A DNA stretch of 64,000 nt from Solibacillus sp. FSL R7-0668 (lineage in GTDB: Bacteria; Bacillota; Bacilli; Bacillales_A; Planococcaceae). The notes beneath the pieces were generated by a model, which was not told where the DNA came from, did no database searches, and saw only the letters and a program-made list of their open reading frames with translations. The stretch lies in NCBI RefSeq assembly GCF_038006205.1, contig NZ_JBBOUU010000001.1:2420001-2484000 (forward strand), read 5' to 3'. The position numbers were made by a program, and so were the translations under genes. Positions 18,040 to 26,201 of the stretch are shown one piece after another; positions within the stretch are counted from its first letter, which is position 1; every line of letters begins with the position of its first letter.

Positions 18040-18918
18040 ATGAATCAGAAACTATTAGGTGCTTTATTTTTATCAATTGCTGCTAGTATTTGGGGTGGCA
18101 TGTACGTTGTTGTGAAAGTAGTAGTAGAGGTTGTACCACCATTCGAATTAGTTTGGATACGTTATTTCATTGCCGCGATTACATTAGCGATTATTGGGAT
18201 TTTAACAAAACAAGTATGGGCAATTGCGAAAAAGGATTGGTGGATTGTATTTCTTGTCGCATTCATCGGGAATACGATTTCCATTGTCACACAAGAAATA
18301 GGGACGATGCTTTCCAGCGCTCAAATGGGGGCCATTATCACTTCGACAACCCCTGCCTTTATGGTATTATTCGCACGCTTTATTTTAAAAGAATCGTTAA
18401 CATGGAAAAAGTGCTTTTCAATTGCACTTGCCACAATTGGCGTTGGAATCATTGTAGGAAGCAGTGGCATGGATCACGCTTTGCAATTGGGCGGTTTCTA
18501 TTTACTGATTGCTGCGCTTACTTGGGCATTGATGTCCGTACTGGTGAAAAAAATTCCGACACAGTATTCACAAATTGTCGTGACAACGTACACTTCAAGT
18601 ATTGCGGTTCTTTTATTAACGCCCATTGTTCTTCCAAGACTCGCCCAAGTAGACTTTCAAGCAATGCTGCACCCTTCGATTGGGGGCGGTATCCTCTATT
18701 TAGGTGTCATTTCAACGGCGTGTGGCTTTTTACTCTGGAATAAAGGGTTGCAGCTGATGAATGCGGCAAGTGGTGGGCTGTTTTTCTTTTTACAGCCAAT
18801 TGTCGGGACATTTTTAGGCTGGCTGCTACTTGGCGAAACACTTGGCTGGTCATTTTGGATCGGCACCATCCTCATTTTTATCGGGGTCTTTTTAGTAATG
18901 AAAGAGGATGAACTTTAG
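18040..18918 (+). CDS. EamA/DMT-family transporter
   Basis: 292 residues from the ATG at 18040 (GGAGG 8 bases upstream; an in-frame TTG at 17986 has no ribosome site). Ten predicted membrane helices in two EamA repeats, the second beginning about residue 150 (LGGFYLLIAALTWALMSVL). Members export amino acids, purines or other metabolites. The conserved motif IWGGMYVVVK at the start and FFFLQPIVG in the second repeat are typical. Expression may be set by the leader ORF just upstream. Confidence 0.92.
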   Translation: MNQKLLGALFLSIAASIWGGMYVVVKVVVEVVPPFELVWIRYFIAAITLAIIGILTKQVWAIAKKDWWIVFLVAFIGNTISIVTQEIGTMLSSAQMGAIITSTTPAFMVLFARFILKESLTWKKCFSIALATIGVGIIVGSSGMDHALQLGGFYLLIAALTWALMSVLVKKIPTQYSQIVVTTYTSSIAVLLLTPIVLPRLAQVDFQAMLHPSIGGGILYLGVISTACGFLLWNKGLQLMNAASGGLFFFLQPIVGTFLGWLLLGETLGWSFWIGTILIFIGVFLVMKEDEL

Positions 18919-18937
18919 TTGATGGGGGGTGTATCAA

Positions 18938-19087
18938 TTGGGGATTTTATCATTTTTCTTACTTGCAATTTTAACGATTACTGCCATTTCCATTGAGCAT
19001 GCAGTGAAGGACATCTCCAAGCAAAACGAACAAATTATTTCGCTACTTTCCAAAGATGAAGAGAACAAAAAACGCGCGGACATATGA
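18938..19087 (+). CDS. Small membrane protein, 49 residues, TTG start
   Basis: Starts with TTG at 18938, with GGGGGGTG 6 bases upstream, directly after the EamA gene. One membrane helix (ILSFFLLAILTITAIS) followed by a charged amphipathic tail ending in Lys/Arg/Asp. The stop lies inside the terminator hairpin. Probably co-transcribed with the transporter. No family recognised. Confidence 0.6.
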   Translation: MGILSFFLLAILTITAISIEHAVKDISKQNEQIISLLSKDEENKKRADI

Positions 19088-19101
19088 TCCACGCGTTTTT
19101 T
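19067..19101. terminator. Bidirectional intrinsic terminator
   Basis: AAAAAACGCG (19067-19076) and CGCGTTTTTT (19092-19101) form a stem between convergent transcripts: EamA/small protein on + and nrdJ on -. Confidence 0.88.
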
Positions 19102-19112
19102 CGTCTATTTGA

Positions 19113-19733
19113 TTACAAGCCACATTTTAGCTGTGCGCCACAGTTTGTACATGTGTTACAGCCGCCCATTTCTTCTACCGTCCCTTGACGACATACTGGG
19201 CATGTGTTGCCGACCTCTGAACCGATTGTTACGTCTGTGTCTGTTAATGGTTTAATTGTATCCACTAATACGACTTGACGCTTCACCTGTTCTTCAGCTT
19301 GCTTTAATTCTTCAAATTCTAATTGTTCATCATTATTTGCTTCTTCAGCTTTTAGTGTTAATACTTGTGAATCACGAGAGCCGTCTACGTATACCGTACC
19401 GCCTTTTGCGCCGCCTTTGTATAGACGCTCATACACTTGCTGTACTTGTTCGACACCGTAGCCTTTTGGTGCATTCACTGTTTTCGAAATCGATGAATCA
19501 ATCCAGTTTTGGATGATGCATTGTACATCGGCATGTGCCTCTGCTGAAAGCTCCATAGATGATTTGAACCAGCTTGGTAAATTATTTTCATCCGCTTCTG
19601 GATTCGCATCTAAATATTCCTTCACGATTTCCGCTTTTACTTCAATAAACTTCCCTAAACGACCTGAACGGTAATAAGTAAAGCTGAAGTAAGGCTCAAG
19701 TCCTGTTGCAACTCCGACCATTGTACCTGTGCT
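19113..19733 (-). CDS. nrdJ: Class II ribonucleotide reductase NrdJ, exon 4
   Basis: Codons 651-856 of the spliced gene. Starts with STGTMVGVATGLEPYFSF, continuing the phosphate-binding segment that begins APTG at the end of exon 3. The C-terminus carries a Cys-rich zinc-ribbon-like tail (CPVC, then CNTCTNCG, and a final CGL) that in class II enzymes delivers reducing equivalents to the active site. It would probably be annotated as a separate truncated gene starting at an internal ATG if the intron were missed. Ends at a bidirectional terminator. Confidence 0.9.
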   Translation of the reverse strand, partial: STGTMVGVATGLEPYFSFTYYRSGRLGKFIEVKAEIVKEYLDANPEADENNLPSWFKSSMELSAEAHADVQCIIQNWIDSSISKTVNAPKGYGVEQVQQVYERLYKGGAKGGTVYVDGSRDSQVLTLKAEEANNDEQLEFEELKQAEEQVKRQVVLVDTIKPLTDTDVTIGSEVGNTCPVCRQGTVEEMGGCNTCTNCGAQLKCGL

Positions 19734-19815
19734 CACATTTGTTACTCTCTATTGAATAGAGGACGGGATTATTAGTACCCGTTCCATATGTCGCCATATG
19801 GGTCAGACTATATCA

Positions 19816-20121
19816 TCAACCATTATTAGAATGTCTTTTTCTGTGACATGGATATTCACACAATGTAATTAAATTTGAAAGTTCATTTGCCTTTCTCCAG
19901 TCTCCTTTAAATTCTCTAAAAGGAGTTATATGATGTACAGAAAGTTGTTGTCCATATTCTTTCTCAGCGATTCCACAATCCTGGCAAGTATAGTGATCCC
20001 TTTTTCTTGCCTTTTTTCTTTGATTACGCCAATTAGGTCCATAATAGTCAATACTACCACCATTCCAGGTTCCACTTTTTTCACCTGTAAACAATTGGTT
20101 TTCAGCATAATAAATCGCCAT
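19816..20121 (-). CDS. Intron endonuclease, HNH part (downstream of frameshift)
   Basis: 101 residues from an internal ATG. The HNH/His-Me finger module is clear: CQDCG, then LSVHHITPF with the paired His, and LSNLITLC...CHRKRH. In the preceding bases the same frame reads PSTLRKLNFCSQAC, completing the last zinc ribbon begun in the upstream ORF, so this was one protein with 20142-20630. Makes the double-strand break that homes the intron into intronless nrdJ. Whether this fragment alone is active is doubtful. Confidence 0.8.
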   Translation of the reverse strand: MAIYYAENQLFTGEKSGTWNGGSIDYYGPNWRNQRKKARKRDHYTCQDCGIAEKEYGQQLSVHHITPFREFKGDWRKANELSNLITLCEYPCHRKRHSNNG

Positions 20122-20141
20122 GCATGCTTGTGAACAAAAGT

Positions 20142-20630
20142 TTAATTTTCTGAGAGTAGATGGTTTTTTTCAAATTCCTTAGAGCAGTGAATACAATTTA
20201 ATTTAATTTGTTTTTTATATTGTATTTTTCCACGTTCACCGTTTGCTTTTCCCAAGCAACCTTTCGAACAATATCTTGCACTGTTTTCTCTATTTTTAGG
20301 AACCGTAAATTCTTGACTACATTGCTGACAAATTACTTTGACATCTTTTCTTAAATGCTGATTGATTAGATGCCCATTACTTAATTGGTATAATTTTTTG
20401 CACTCTACATTACAAAAATTTGTTTTGTTCACTGTAGATGGCTTTCTCGATATTGGCTGCTTACAATATGAACATTTCACTGTTACTTTTTTATTCATAT
20501 CCTTCCAAAATTGGGGTGGATTTTTCTGCTGATAGTCTGTTTTACACGACCTTGAACAATACTTTTTCCGATCATACTGACTTGGCTTAACATGAATTTC
20601 TTTTCCACATTGAAGACAATTCTTTTTCAT
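20142..20630 (-). pseudogene. Intron endonuclease, zinc-ribbon part, frameshifted at the 3' end
   Basis: From the ATG at 20630 (AGAGGTGATTCAA upstream). Four repeated Cys modules (CxxC ... CxxxC), each about 35-40 residues: CLQCGKEI/YCSRSC, CSYCKQPI/FCNVEC, CQQCSQEF/YCSKGC and CIHCSKEF. The last lacks its second Cys pair because the frame ends HLLSEN. One extra A in the A7 run (20164-20170) would restore reading into the HNH part. Zinc-ribbon arrays of this kind give DNA-recognition reach to homing endonucleases. Confidence 0.75.
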
Positions 20631-20885
20631 TTGAATCACCTCTGTCTGTTTTAATCATTATAAAACAAGAACAAATGTTCCTCAAATAAAATGGTTGCTC
20701 GGCATGTAGTCGTTGAGGGGTCAGCCACGACTTCCCTGCGGATTGTCTGGTAGGTTTTTAAACCAACACTTTTACATTTTTACCTTAATTAGCTGGCAAG
20801 GCTAGGTAGTAAAAGATACGCCAGGGTTTCCCGCATATAGCCAAGTTTACTCTACATTTTTACAAATATAGGGGGCAACTTGTTT

Positions 20886-21401
20886 ACCCGTAGGTGCAAC
20901 GGTTAATAAGTGTGAATTGCGAATACCACTTGCAATGACGCCTTCGCGAATATGCTGTGGCATTTTTTTCATGAAGCCCGTATGAATAAAGGCATCACGT
21001 AAACGCGCTGTTTCTGCTTCTGTTTCACCTTGTAAGAATGGGAAACTGCCGCGCTCTGTAGCTAATTCAATCGATTGTTCATAAGCGGCAATGGCAATTG
21101 TTTTAAAGATTTCATCAACAAGTGCATTCCCTTCATCTGAACCGTATTCTTTTTCACAGTAAATAAGTAAATCGGCAAGACCCATAACGCCAAGACCTAC
21201 ACGGCGTTCGCCAAGTGCTTGCTTTTTGTTATCTTCTAAGAAATATGGCGTTGCATCGATTACATTATCCTGCATACGTACGCCGACTTTCACCGTTTCA
21301 CGTAATGCATCGTAATCCACTGTTTTTGTTTCCTTGTTTGCAAACTTCGCTAAGTTTACCGCAGCCAAATTACAAACAGAATATGGTGCTAGGGGTTGTT
21401 C
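20886..21401 (-). CDS. nrdJ: Class II ribonucleotide reductase NrdJ, exon 3
   Basis: Codons 479-650. Begins EQPLAPYSVCNLAAVNLA, where the first Glu is the catalytic Glu of the Asn-Cys-Glu active site, and ends HLLTVAPTG. Contains the barrel segments LGERRVGLGVMGLADLL and GSFPFL. In frame with exon 2 and exon 4 after removal of introns 2 and 3; 172 codons exactly. Confidence 0.9.
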
Positions 21402-21651
21402 CAATTTTTTGTTATCCTAAAGGCTTTTTATCCTCTAGTTCTTACACTTGTTTTTCGTGCAAGTTCAGCATACATTTTCATTGCATAAGTCTTTACAATG
21501 TCGCGGTCTCGTGGATCGATTATATTCTCAAATGATGAGGTTCACGATCTATGCGTTGCCCCTGTTAGTTCCTTTACTAACTAACTTCGGTTCGGATTGG
21601 CGTCTCAGCTTTCCCGCTTCATCCCGCGATTTTTAACGTGAGGCGAACTCC
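21402..21651 (-). ncRNA. Group I intron 2 of nrdJ (250 nt, no ORF)
   Basis: Inserted between NPCG and EQPL in phase 0. P1 forms between exon GTGTGGT and intron GCCTCAC (U-G at the splice site, one U-U mismatch), loop GGAGTTC. The intron ends in G (21402) before GAA. The core includes GCGGGAAAGCTGAGACGCC. Lacks any endonuclease, so it depends on others for mobility. P1 has the same guide core GCCTC as intron 1, suggesting common origin. Confidence 0.85.
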
Positions 21652-22296
21652 ACCACACGGATTCGTCGCCACGACTTGCTGACCATATGCTTTAGCATTC
21701 GTCATGTCGTTGGCGTTATCAATGAAGAAAATTCCTGGCTCGGCTGCATAAGTTGCGCAAACATTAATTAAGTTCCACAGCTCTTTCGCCTTAATTGTAC
21801 GATAGGTGCGCACTGGGTAGCCTAGCTTTTCCCACTCACGAACATCGCCAATTTCATGCCACTTTTCGTTATACTCAAGCATTTGTGACGGTGTGTAATT
21901 CGCCACATCTGGGAAACGTAACGGGAATTCCTCGTCATTTTCAACGGCTTTCATGAATTCTTTCGTTAATGTTACTGAAATATTCGCACCCGTTAAGAAA
22001 TCTGGGTTATGAACAGAATACGTACCACCATCACGTAGCTTTGTTTCGGCATCGCGAATAATGGATTCATTAAAACCACCGAAGCCTTCGATGTTTTTAT
22101 AATTGACAATCCCTTGATACATCGCTTCTTCTTGCTGCGATAAAGGCTTGAATTTTAACTTTTCTTTCGCTAGACGAATGATGGATTCATCGCTTGTATT
22201 TTCGATTAAATAACGTAAAATACGTGGATTTTGCATTTTTGAAATAATAAATTCTACAATATCCGGATGCCAATCTGCTAGCATGATCATTTGTGC
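21652..22296 (-). CDS. nrdJ: Class II ribonucleotide reductase NrdJ, exon 2
   Basis: Codons 264-478, beginning AQMIMLADWHPDIVEFI and ending VVATNPCG. Cys477 in NPCG is the expected site of the thiyl radical that starts ribonucleotide reduction; Asn475 is the active-site Asn. Exactly 215 codons and in frame with both neighbours. No ribosome site precedes its first internal ATG, which supports expression only by splicing. Confidence 0.9.
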
Positions 22297-23512
22297 CAAT
22301 TTCCTTAGGCAGAGTCGTTACTTCCGCACTCTTTATGTCACCATAAAGTTGAGACCATATCTTGCGTATCTTTTACGCCCTCGCACTTCGGAGTGACTTC
22401 ACCCCTACTCTACTCACTTCCGCAAAAAGCGTGTTTTCGATGGTCGTTGAACCTTCTCCTATACGGAGCTTGGCTGCTGATTGTCTTTGTCCCACTATCA
22501 TTTTTAGGCATTCACGCTGACCATTTCTAGTTACGTTGTAGCTGATAGTGCATTTATAATACTTTTTTCAACAAACTCGAAATTATTCATAATGTCATCT
22601 TCCCAAAAACGTAATAATGTCATGCTCAGTTGCTTGGCTATTTCGTTTTTCACCAAATCTTTTGCACGAATACGCTTTTGTGTGTGATACCATTTAGTCT
22701 CATCTGGGTAGAACTTTGGATTTGCATGCCAAAAGTCTCCATCACATTCGATTAATATATTTGATTCCATTAAATAAAAATCAAATTGAACTTTATTTGT
22801 AATAAATGAATATTTATAAGGAATATTTTTTTCAATTAAAAACTTCTCAAGCCTTACTTCAATTCTTGTTTTGCGATAAGCTTCTAAACCTAATTGCTTT
22901 AGAGTAGCATTTCTAATTTTTGCAATTGTTTCTTCTGAATAAATACCCGTTTTCCCACTATTCCAAGAAGGTGTATTATTTTTTCTTCTTGTAATGGCGG
23001 TTTTCGAGATGATATTTTCAAAATGCTTAATTTTATCTTCTTCATTCATTTGATTGTGCCAATTTGATGTGTTTTTCGAACGAAGTATTTTTGCACATTT
23101 CTTGCTGCAAGTCTTCGTATTTCTATTCTTTTCATCAAATTTAGTCAAACAAACTTCACAAACTAAAGGAGTTCCTTTGCCACCACAGCTTATGGTGCAA
23201 AACAAATTCGGGATACCTCTTCGTAAGCTTACTTGTTTGTCACACAACTCATAACTACAAATTAGTTGTTTTTGGTCATAAAAGAATTGAATTAAATATT
23301 CATTTAAAGTTAAACCATGTTCATTTTTTAAATGTGAGGTAAATCTACCTTGCTTATTATGATTGATTTGAAAACCACATATTTCGCATGTTTGTTGAAT
23401 TTTTGCATCATAAACTTTCATACGCCACCTCTTAATCAGTGTTCCATAATCCAGTTAAAGAGTTCCCAGCAATTCACGAGGTTTATTTAAAGACGAGGCA
23501 CTAACAAATTTT
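22297..23512 (-). ncRNA. Group I intron 1 of nrdJ (1216 nt, with endonuclease)
   Basis: Splits GSRRG from AQMI in phase 0. P1 pairs exon AGACGTGGT with intron GCCTCGTCT (U-G at the splice site, one U-U mismatch) with a 13-nt loop. Core elements include GAATTGCTGGGAAC near the 5' end and AAGATATGGTCT near the 3' end; the last base is G (22297). Encodes the endonuclease at 22531-23421. Confidence 0.88.
22531..23421 (-). CDS. Intron homing endonuclease, Vsr-like (EDxHD) fold
   Basis: 296 residues, intact. N-terminal zinc-ribbon and helix modules (CEICGF...H, CEVC...CSKKC), a NUMOD-like middle (NTPSWNSGKTGIYSEETIAKI, SxxTxxKI style), then a C-terminal nuclease with VQFDFYL, ILIECDGDFWHANP and LLRFWEDDI. 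This pattern matches the Vsr-related family that includes I-Bth0305I from a Bacillus phage recA intron. ATG preceded by AAGAGGTGGCGT. Expected to cut intronless nrdJ near the exon 1/2 junction and so spread intron 1. Confidence 0.85.
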   Translation of the reverse strand: MKVYDAKIQQTCEICGFQINHNKQGRFTSHLKNEHGLTLNEYLIQFFYDQKQLICSYELCDKQVSLRRGIPNLFCTISCGGKGTPLVCEVCLTKFDEKNRNTKTCSKKCAKILRSKNTSNWHNQMNEEDKIKHFENIISKTAITRRKNNTPSWNSGKTGIYSEETIAKIRNATLKQLGLEAYRKTRIEVRLEKFLIEKNIPYKYSFITNKVQFDFYLMESNILIECDGDFWHANPKFYPDETKWYHTQKRIRAKDLVKNEIAKQLSMTLLRFWEDDIMNNFEFVEKSIINALSATT

Positions 23513-24301
23513 ACCACGTCTCGACCCACCCTGTTCCACAAGATGTGTCAGCTTTGCAATATCATCCAACCAGCTAACCGAGCCACTTGATTTACCGTTG
23601 ACACCGCGCGCTAATGTGTTGCGGGGACGAAGCGTAGAACCGTTCGTACCAACACCACCACCACGGCTCATAATTTCCATTACTTGCTTACGGTGATCAC
23701 TAATGCCTTCACGCGAATCCGCTACAAATGGCATTACATAGCAGTTAAAGAATGTTACTTCTGTTTCAGAGCCAGCACCATAAATAACGCGCCCTGCTGG
23801 AATGAAGTTCATCGCTACGAGCTGCTCATAAAATTTTTCAAACCATTCTTGACGTTTTTCTTCTGTCGTTTCAACAGAAGCTAAGCCTGTTGCATTACGC
23901 TTTGCAATTTGCTCATAATAAATTTCGAGTGGCTTTTCAATAATATCTAAAGAACGTTCAATTATGCCTGTCGTTTGCTCATCGCCCTCTAATACATGAC
24001 GATAATCTTCTTCAATACGAATAGTGGCTGTTTTTTTGTCCTGATTAATAGCCTCGATAATCCCAAGGCCACGTGCCGGGAATTTTGGATCTTGTTTCAC
24101 TGTTAAGACAACAAAATCTCCTGCTTTTAAAGTTTTCTTTTCCGTATCTTTAAAAGAATAACGGTCAATCATAACAAGACGTGAAACTCCTTTATGCGTA
24201 AGGTGCATATCCGATGTAATCGGGTGCACTTGCGGAAATAGTTCAATATCTTGATTGAGTTGATTGATTGGGATGGATTGCTCTATAACACTTGCCACCA
24301 C
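23513..24301 (-). CDS. nrdJ: Class II ribonucleotide reductase NrdJ, exon 1
   Basis: Codons 1-263 of an 856-residue adenosylcobalamin-dependent ribonucleotide reductase, which makes deoxyribonucleotides without oxygen or a partner radical subunit. Start is GTG at 24301 (or GTG at 24298) with AAAGGGGG upstream. Contains FFNCYVMPF with one of the redox Cys and RGGGVGTNGSTLRPR, a nucleotide-binding loop. Ends LVEQGGSRRG at the intron 1 site; without splicing translation would stop four codons later (KIC, stop). Controlled by likely NrdR boxes upstream. Confidence 0.92.
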
Positions 24302-24353
24302 TTAAGCCCCCTTTGAACGATTTAATAATATTAAAGTTCCCAACAAAAATGAG

Positions 24354-24407
24354 AATCAAACACAATATCTTGTGTTTGATTCTATAGGACTACCCCATAT
24401 GTTGAGA
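24354..24407 (-). promoter_or_regulatory. Likely NrdR operator (one strong, one weak box)
   Basis: A 16-bp box ACACAATATCTTGTGT at 24360-24375, inside a longer perfect inverted repeat (24354-24381), matches the NrdR box consensus. A weaker match (ACCCCATATGTTGAGA, 24392-24407) is 32 bp away centre to centre, the usual spacing of paired NrdR boxes. NrdR is the ATP-cone repressor of ribonucleotide reductase genes. No cobalamin riboswitch was recognised in the 250-bp leader. Confidence 0.65.
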
Positions 24408-24551
24408 TGTTTTTATATACTTTTAAAAGATTACAACAAATTTTTTTTTCAAACAAGGGCTTGATTTTTTTAAAGTTTGAGTAAATGTAAGTATATCAAC
24501 GTTTCGGGACCCAAAAAATTTTTTCAAAAAACTAAAACACATGTTCGTTTT

Positions 24552-25385
24552 TCACTTTTTATAATTCCACTCATCTGTATCATATTTATTTTTCATTAAA
24601 TGTTCAACATATTGCTGTTGTGTTTCATTCAGTTTGTATGGCACCAGCTCAATATCAAGCGCTTCTTTAAAGCCATTTGAAAACGCATCAACACAATCCG
24701 CAATCGTAAAGGGTGTATCGACAAATTGATTCATCGCAACAGCCTTTTGAGGTAATTTTTTTCGCATTCGCTCTTTCGCTTCAGCCGATTCAAAATTAAA
24801 CACCGACAGCAGTAGCTCCTCGTTCAAATCAAGCAATATCGCTCCATGCTGTAAAATAACACCCTTCTGACGTGTTTGTGCACTGCCTGCAACCTTTTTG
24901 CCTTCTACGACTAATTCGTACCAGCTAGGAGCATCAAAGCAAACCGCGCTTTTTGGTTTTTTTAAATCATCAAATTGCTCCTTCGTTTCTGGCACGCTAA
25001 AATACGCCTCTAAGCCAAGCTTTTGGAATCCTAGTAAAATACCTTCACTAATCACACGGTAAGCTTCTGTCACCGTTGCAGGCATATTTGGATAGCTTTC
25101 GGATACAATGACAGAATAGGTCAACTCCTGATCATGTAAGACAGCTCGCCCACCTGTAGGACGACGCACAAAGCCCAAGTTTTGTTCCTTTACGCTTTGT
25201 AAATTAATATCTTTATGTACCTGTTGGAAATAACCAATGGACAAGGTGGCAGGATTCCATTCATAGAAACGAATAACAGGAGGAATTTCGCCCACACTAT
25301 GCCAATCTAACAACGCTTCATCTAATGCCATATTATATGCTGGGTGACACGGACCCGAATTGATAAAATACCATTGTTTTTTCAA
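24552..25385 (-). CDS. lipM: Octanoyl-ACP:protein N-octanoyltransferase
   Basis: 277 residues, the length of Bacillus LipM. BPL/LPL-type fold: [18 protein letters not shown] (lipoyl substrate loop, about 75-92), VAGSAQTR with the conserved Lys just before, and the catalytic Cys in SAVCFDAP near residue 148. It moves octanoate from ACP to GcvH, the first step of lipoate assembly. Its position beside the glycine cleavage operon and a YqhL-type rhodanese matches Bacillus subtilis gene order and suits the supply of lipoyl-GcvH. Divergent from yqhL. Confidence 0.88.
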   Translation of the reverse strand: MKKQWYFINSGPCHPAYNMALDEALLDWHSVGEIPPVIRFYEWNPATLSIGYFQQVHKDINLQSVKEQNLGFVRRPTGGRAVLHDQELTYSVIVSESYPNMPATVTEAYRVISEGILLGFQKLGLEAYFSVPETKEQFDDLKKPKSAVCFDAPSWYELVVEGKKVAGSAQTRQKGVILQHGAILLDLNEELLLSVFNFESAEAKERMRKKLPQKAVAMNQFVDTPFTIADCVDAFSNGFKEALDIELVPYKLNETQQQYVEHLMKNKYDTDEWNYKK

Positions 25386-25485
25386 AATTTCCTCGCCTCC
25401 AATTGTTCATTTTAACAAACTAGCTCGACTATCTCTAGTTCTTCTCTTATAATAGAAAGTACAGAAAGAAAGGGGCAATAACGCT

Positions 25486-25869
25486 GTGACAATTTTATAC
25501 ACCATTCTCGCAATCCTCGTTGTGATCGTTGCATATATCGTGATCAACTCGATGCGCTTAAAAAAAGCCGTAACAAATTTAACACAAGAACAGTTTATCG
25601 AAGGCTACCGTAAAGCACAATTAATTGACTTACGTGAACCAAAAGAATTCGAGGCAGGCCATATTTTAGGTGCTCGTAACATTCCGATGACGCAATTCAA
25701 CACGCGCCATAAAGAAATCCGTCCAGACTTACCAGTATACCTTTACTGCCAAAACTCTGGCCGTAGTGCACGTGCAGCTTTAACATTAAAGAAAAAAGGC
25801 TACAGCCAAATTTACCAATTACAAGGCGGCTTCAAAACTTGGACAGGTAAAGTGAAATCTAAAAACTAA
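25486..25869 (+). CDS. yqhL: Membrane-anchored rhodanese-like protein (YqhL-type)
   Basis: 127 residues; GTG start with AAGAAAGGGGCAATAAC upstream. One N-terminal membrane helix (ILYTILAILVVIVAYIVI), then a rhodanese domain (about 35-125) with DLREPKEFEAGHI and the active-site Cys in YLYCQNSGRSA. Sulfurtransferase or redox role on the cytoplasmic side; the physiological substrate is not known. Next to lipM as in Bacillus. Confidence 0.88.
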   Translation: MTILYTILAILVVIVAYIVINSMRLKKAVTNLTQEQFIEGYRKAQLIDLREPKEFEAGHILGARNIPMTQFNTRHKEIRPDLPVYLYCQNSGRSARAALTLKKKGYSQIYQLQGGFKTWTGKVKSKN

Positions 25870-25875
25870 CCTAAC

Positions 25876-25906
25876 AAAGCTCTCTAGCAATTTAGAGAGC
25901 TTTTTT
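25876..25906 (+). terminator. Intrinsic terminator
   Basis: AAAGCTCTCTA with its near complement around a short loop, followed by six T; ends yqhL. Confidence 0.88.
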
Positions 25907-25968
25907 CGCGTTTCAAAATGAGTTTCTTCTATTATATAGTAAATATGTTAGAAGTCTTACCTCTGAAT

Positions 25969-26004
25969 GTAAAAAAGAGCCAGTAGATATACTATCTGGC
26001 TCTT
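25969..26004 (-). terminator. Intrinsic terminator, likely of the gcv operon
   Basis: Perfect nine-bp stem AAGAGCCAG/CTGGCTCTT (25975-25983 with 25996-26004) followed by a T-run on the minus strand, about 200 bp after gcvPB. Confidence 0.7.
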
Positions 26005-26200
26005 ATATTAAATCAATTACGCCTCAGCGTAATTGCGTCCAGATTTTTTTCAAGCGCGCTTGAAAAACTCCTCTAAAAAATCTGTGACATCCGCCGGGGC
26101 ATAATTTGATTCAGCTGAGGTTTGAATCATTACTGAATATAAATCGTATTGATAGCATTCATCCCCCACTTATAGTAGTAGGGGACTTTTGCTGAAGCAA
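26005..26200. repeat. Intergenic multi-hairpin element
   Basis: Four successive palindromic units in 190 bp: ATTACGCCTCAGCGTAAT (26018-26035), an AGATTTTTT/AAAAAATCT hairpin enclosing the palindrome CAAGCGCGCTTG (26052-26063), GATTCAGCTGAGGTTTGAATC (26109-26129), and TCCCCCAC/GTAGGGGA arms (26161-26188). No ORF. The regular series suggests a dispersed BOX-like repeat or a structured RNA after gcvPB. Other copies in the genome are expected but cannot be seen here. Confidence 0.5.
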
Positions 26201-26201
26201 A

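Larger units (their letters stand above)
19734..20885 (-). ncRNA. Group I intron 3 of nrdJ (1152 nt, with endonuclease)
   Basis: Splits APTG from STGT in phase 0. Exon 3 ends in T; exon sequence GGGT pairs with intron GCCC (U-G at the splice site) across a 9-nt loop, forming P1. The intron ends in G (19734) before AGC. Conserved core sequences are visible: GACAATCCGCAGGGAA, TCAACGACTA, and near the 3' end GATATAGTCTGA. It carries a two-part endonuclease reading frame at 19816-20630. Confidence 0.88.

Noticed and set aside
21652-22299. Separate short ribonucleotide reductase genes
   Set aside because: Exons join in frame with correct splice-site bases, and internal starts lack ribosome sites.
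26029-26038. Ten-base match (GCGTAATTGC) between the segment after repeat A and the gcvPB intergenic element
   Set aside because: Too short to be more than chance, and half of it is part of a palindrome.
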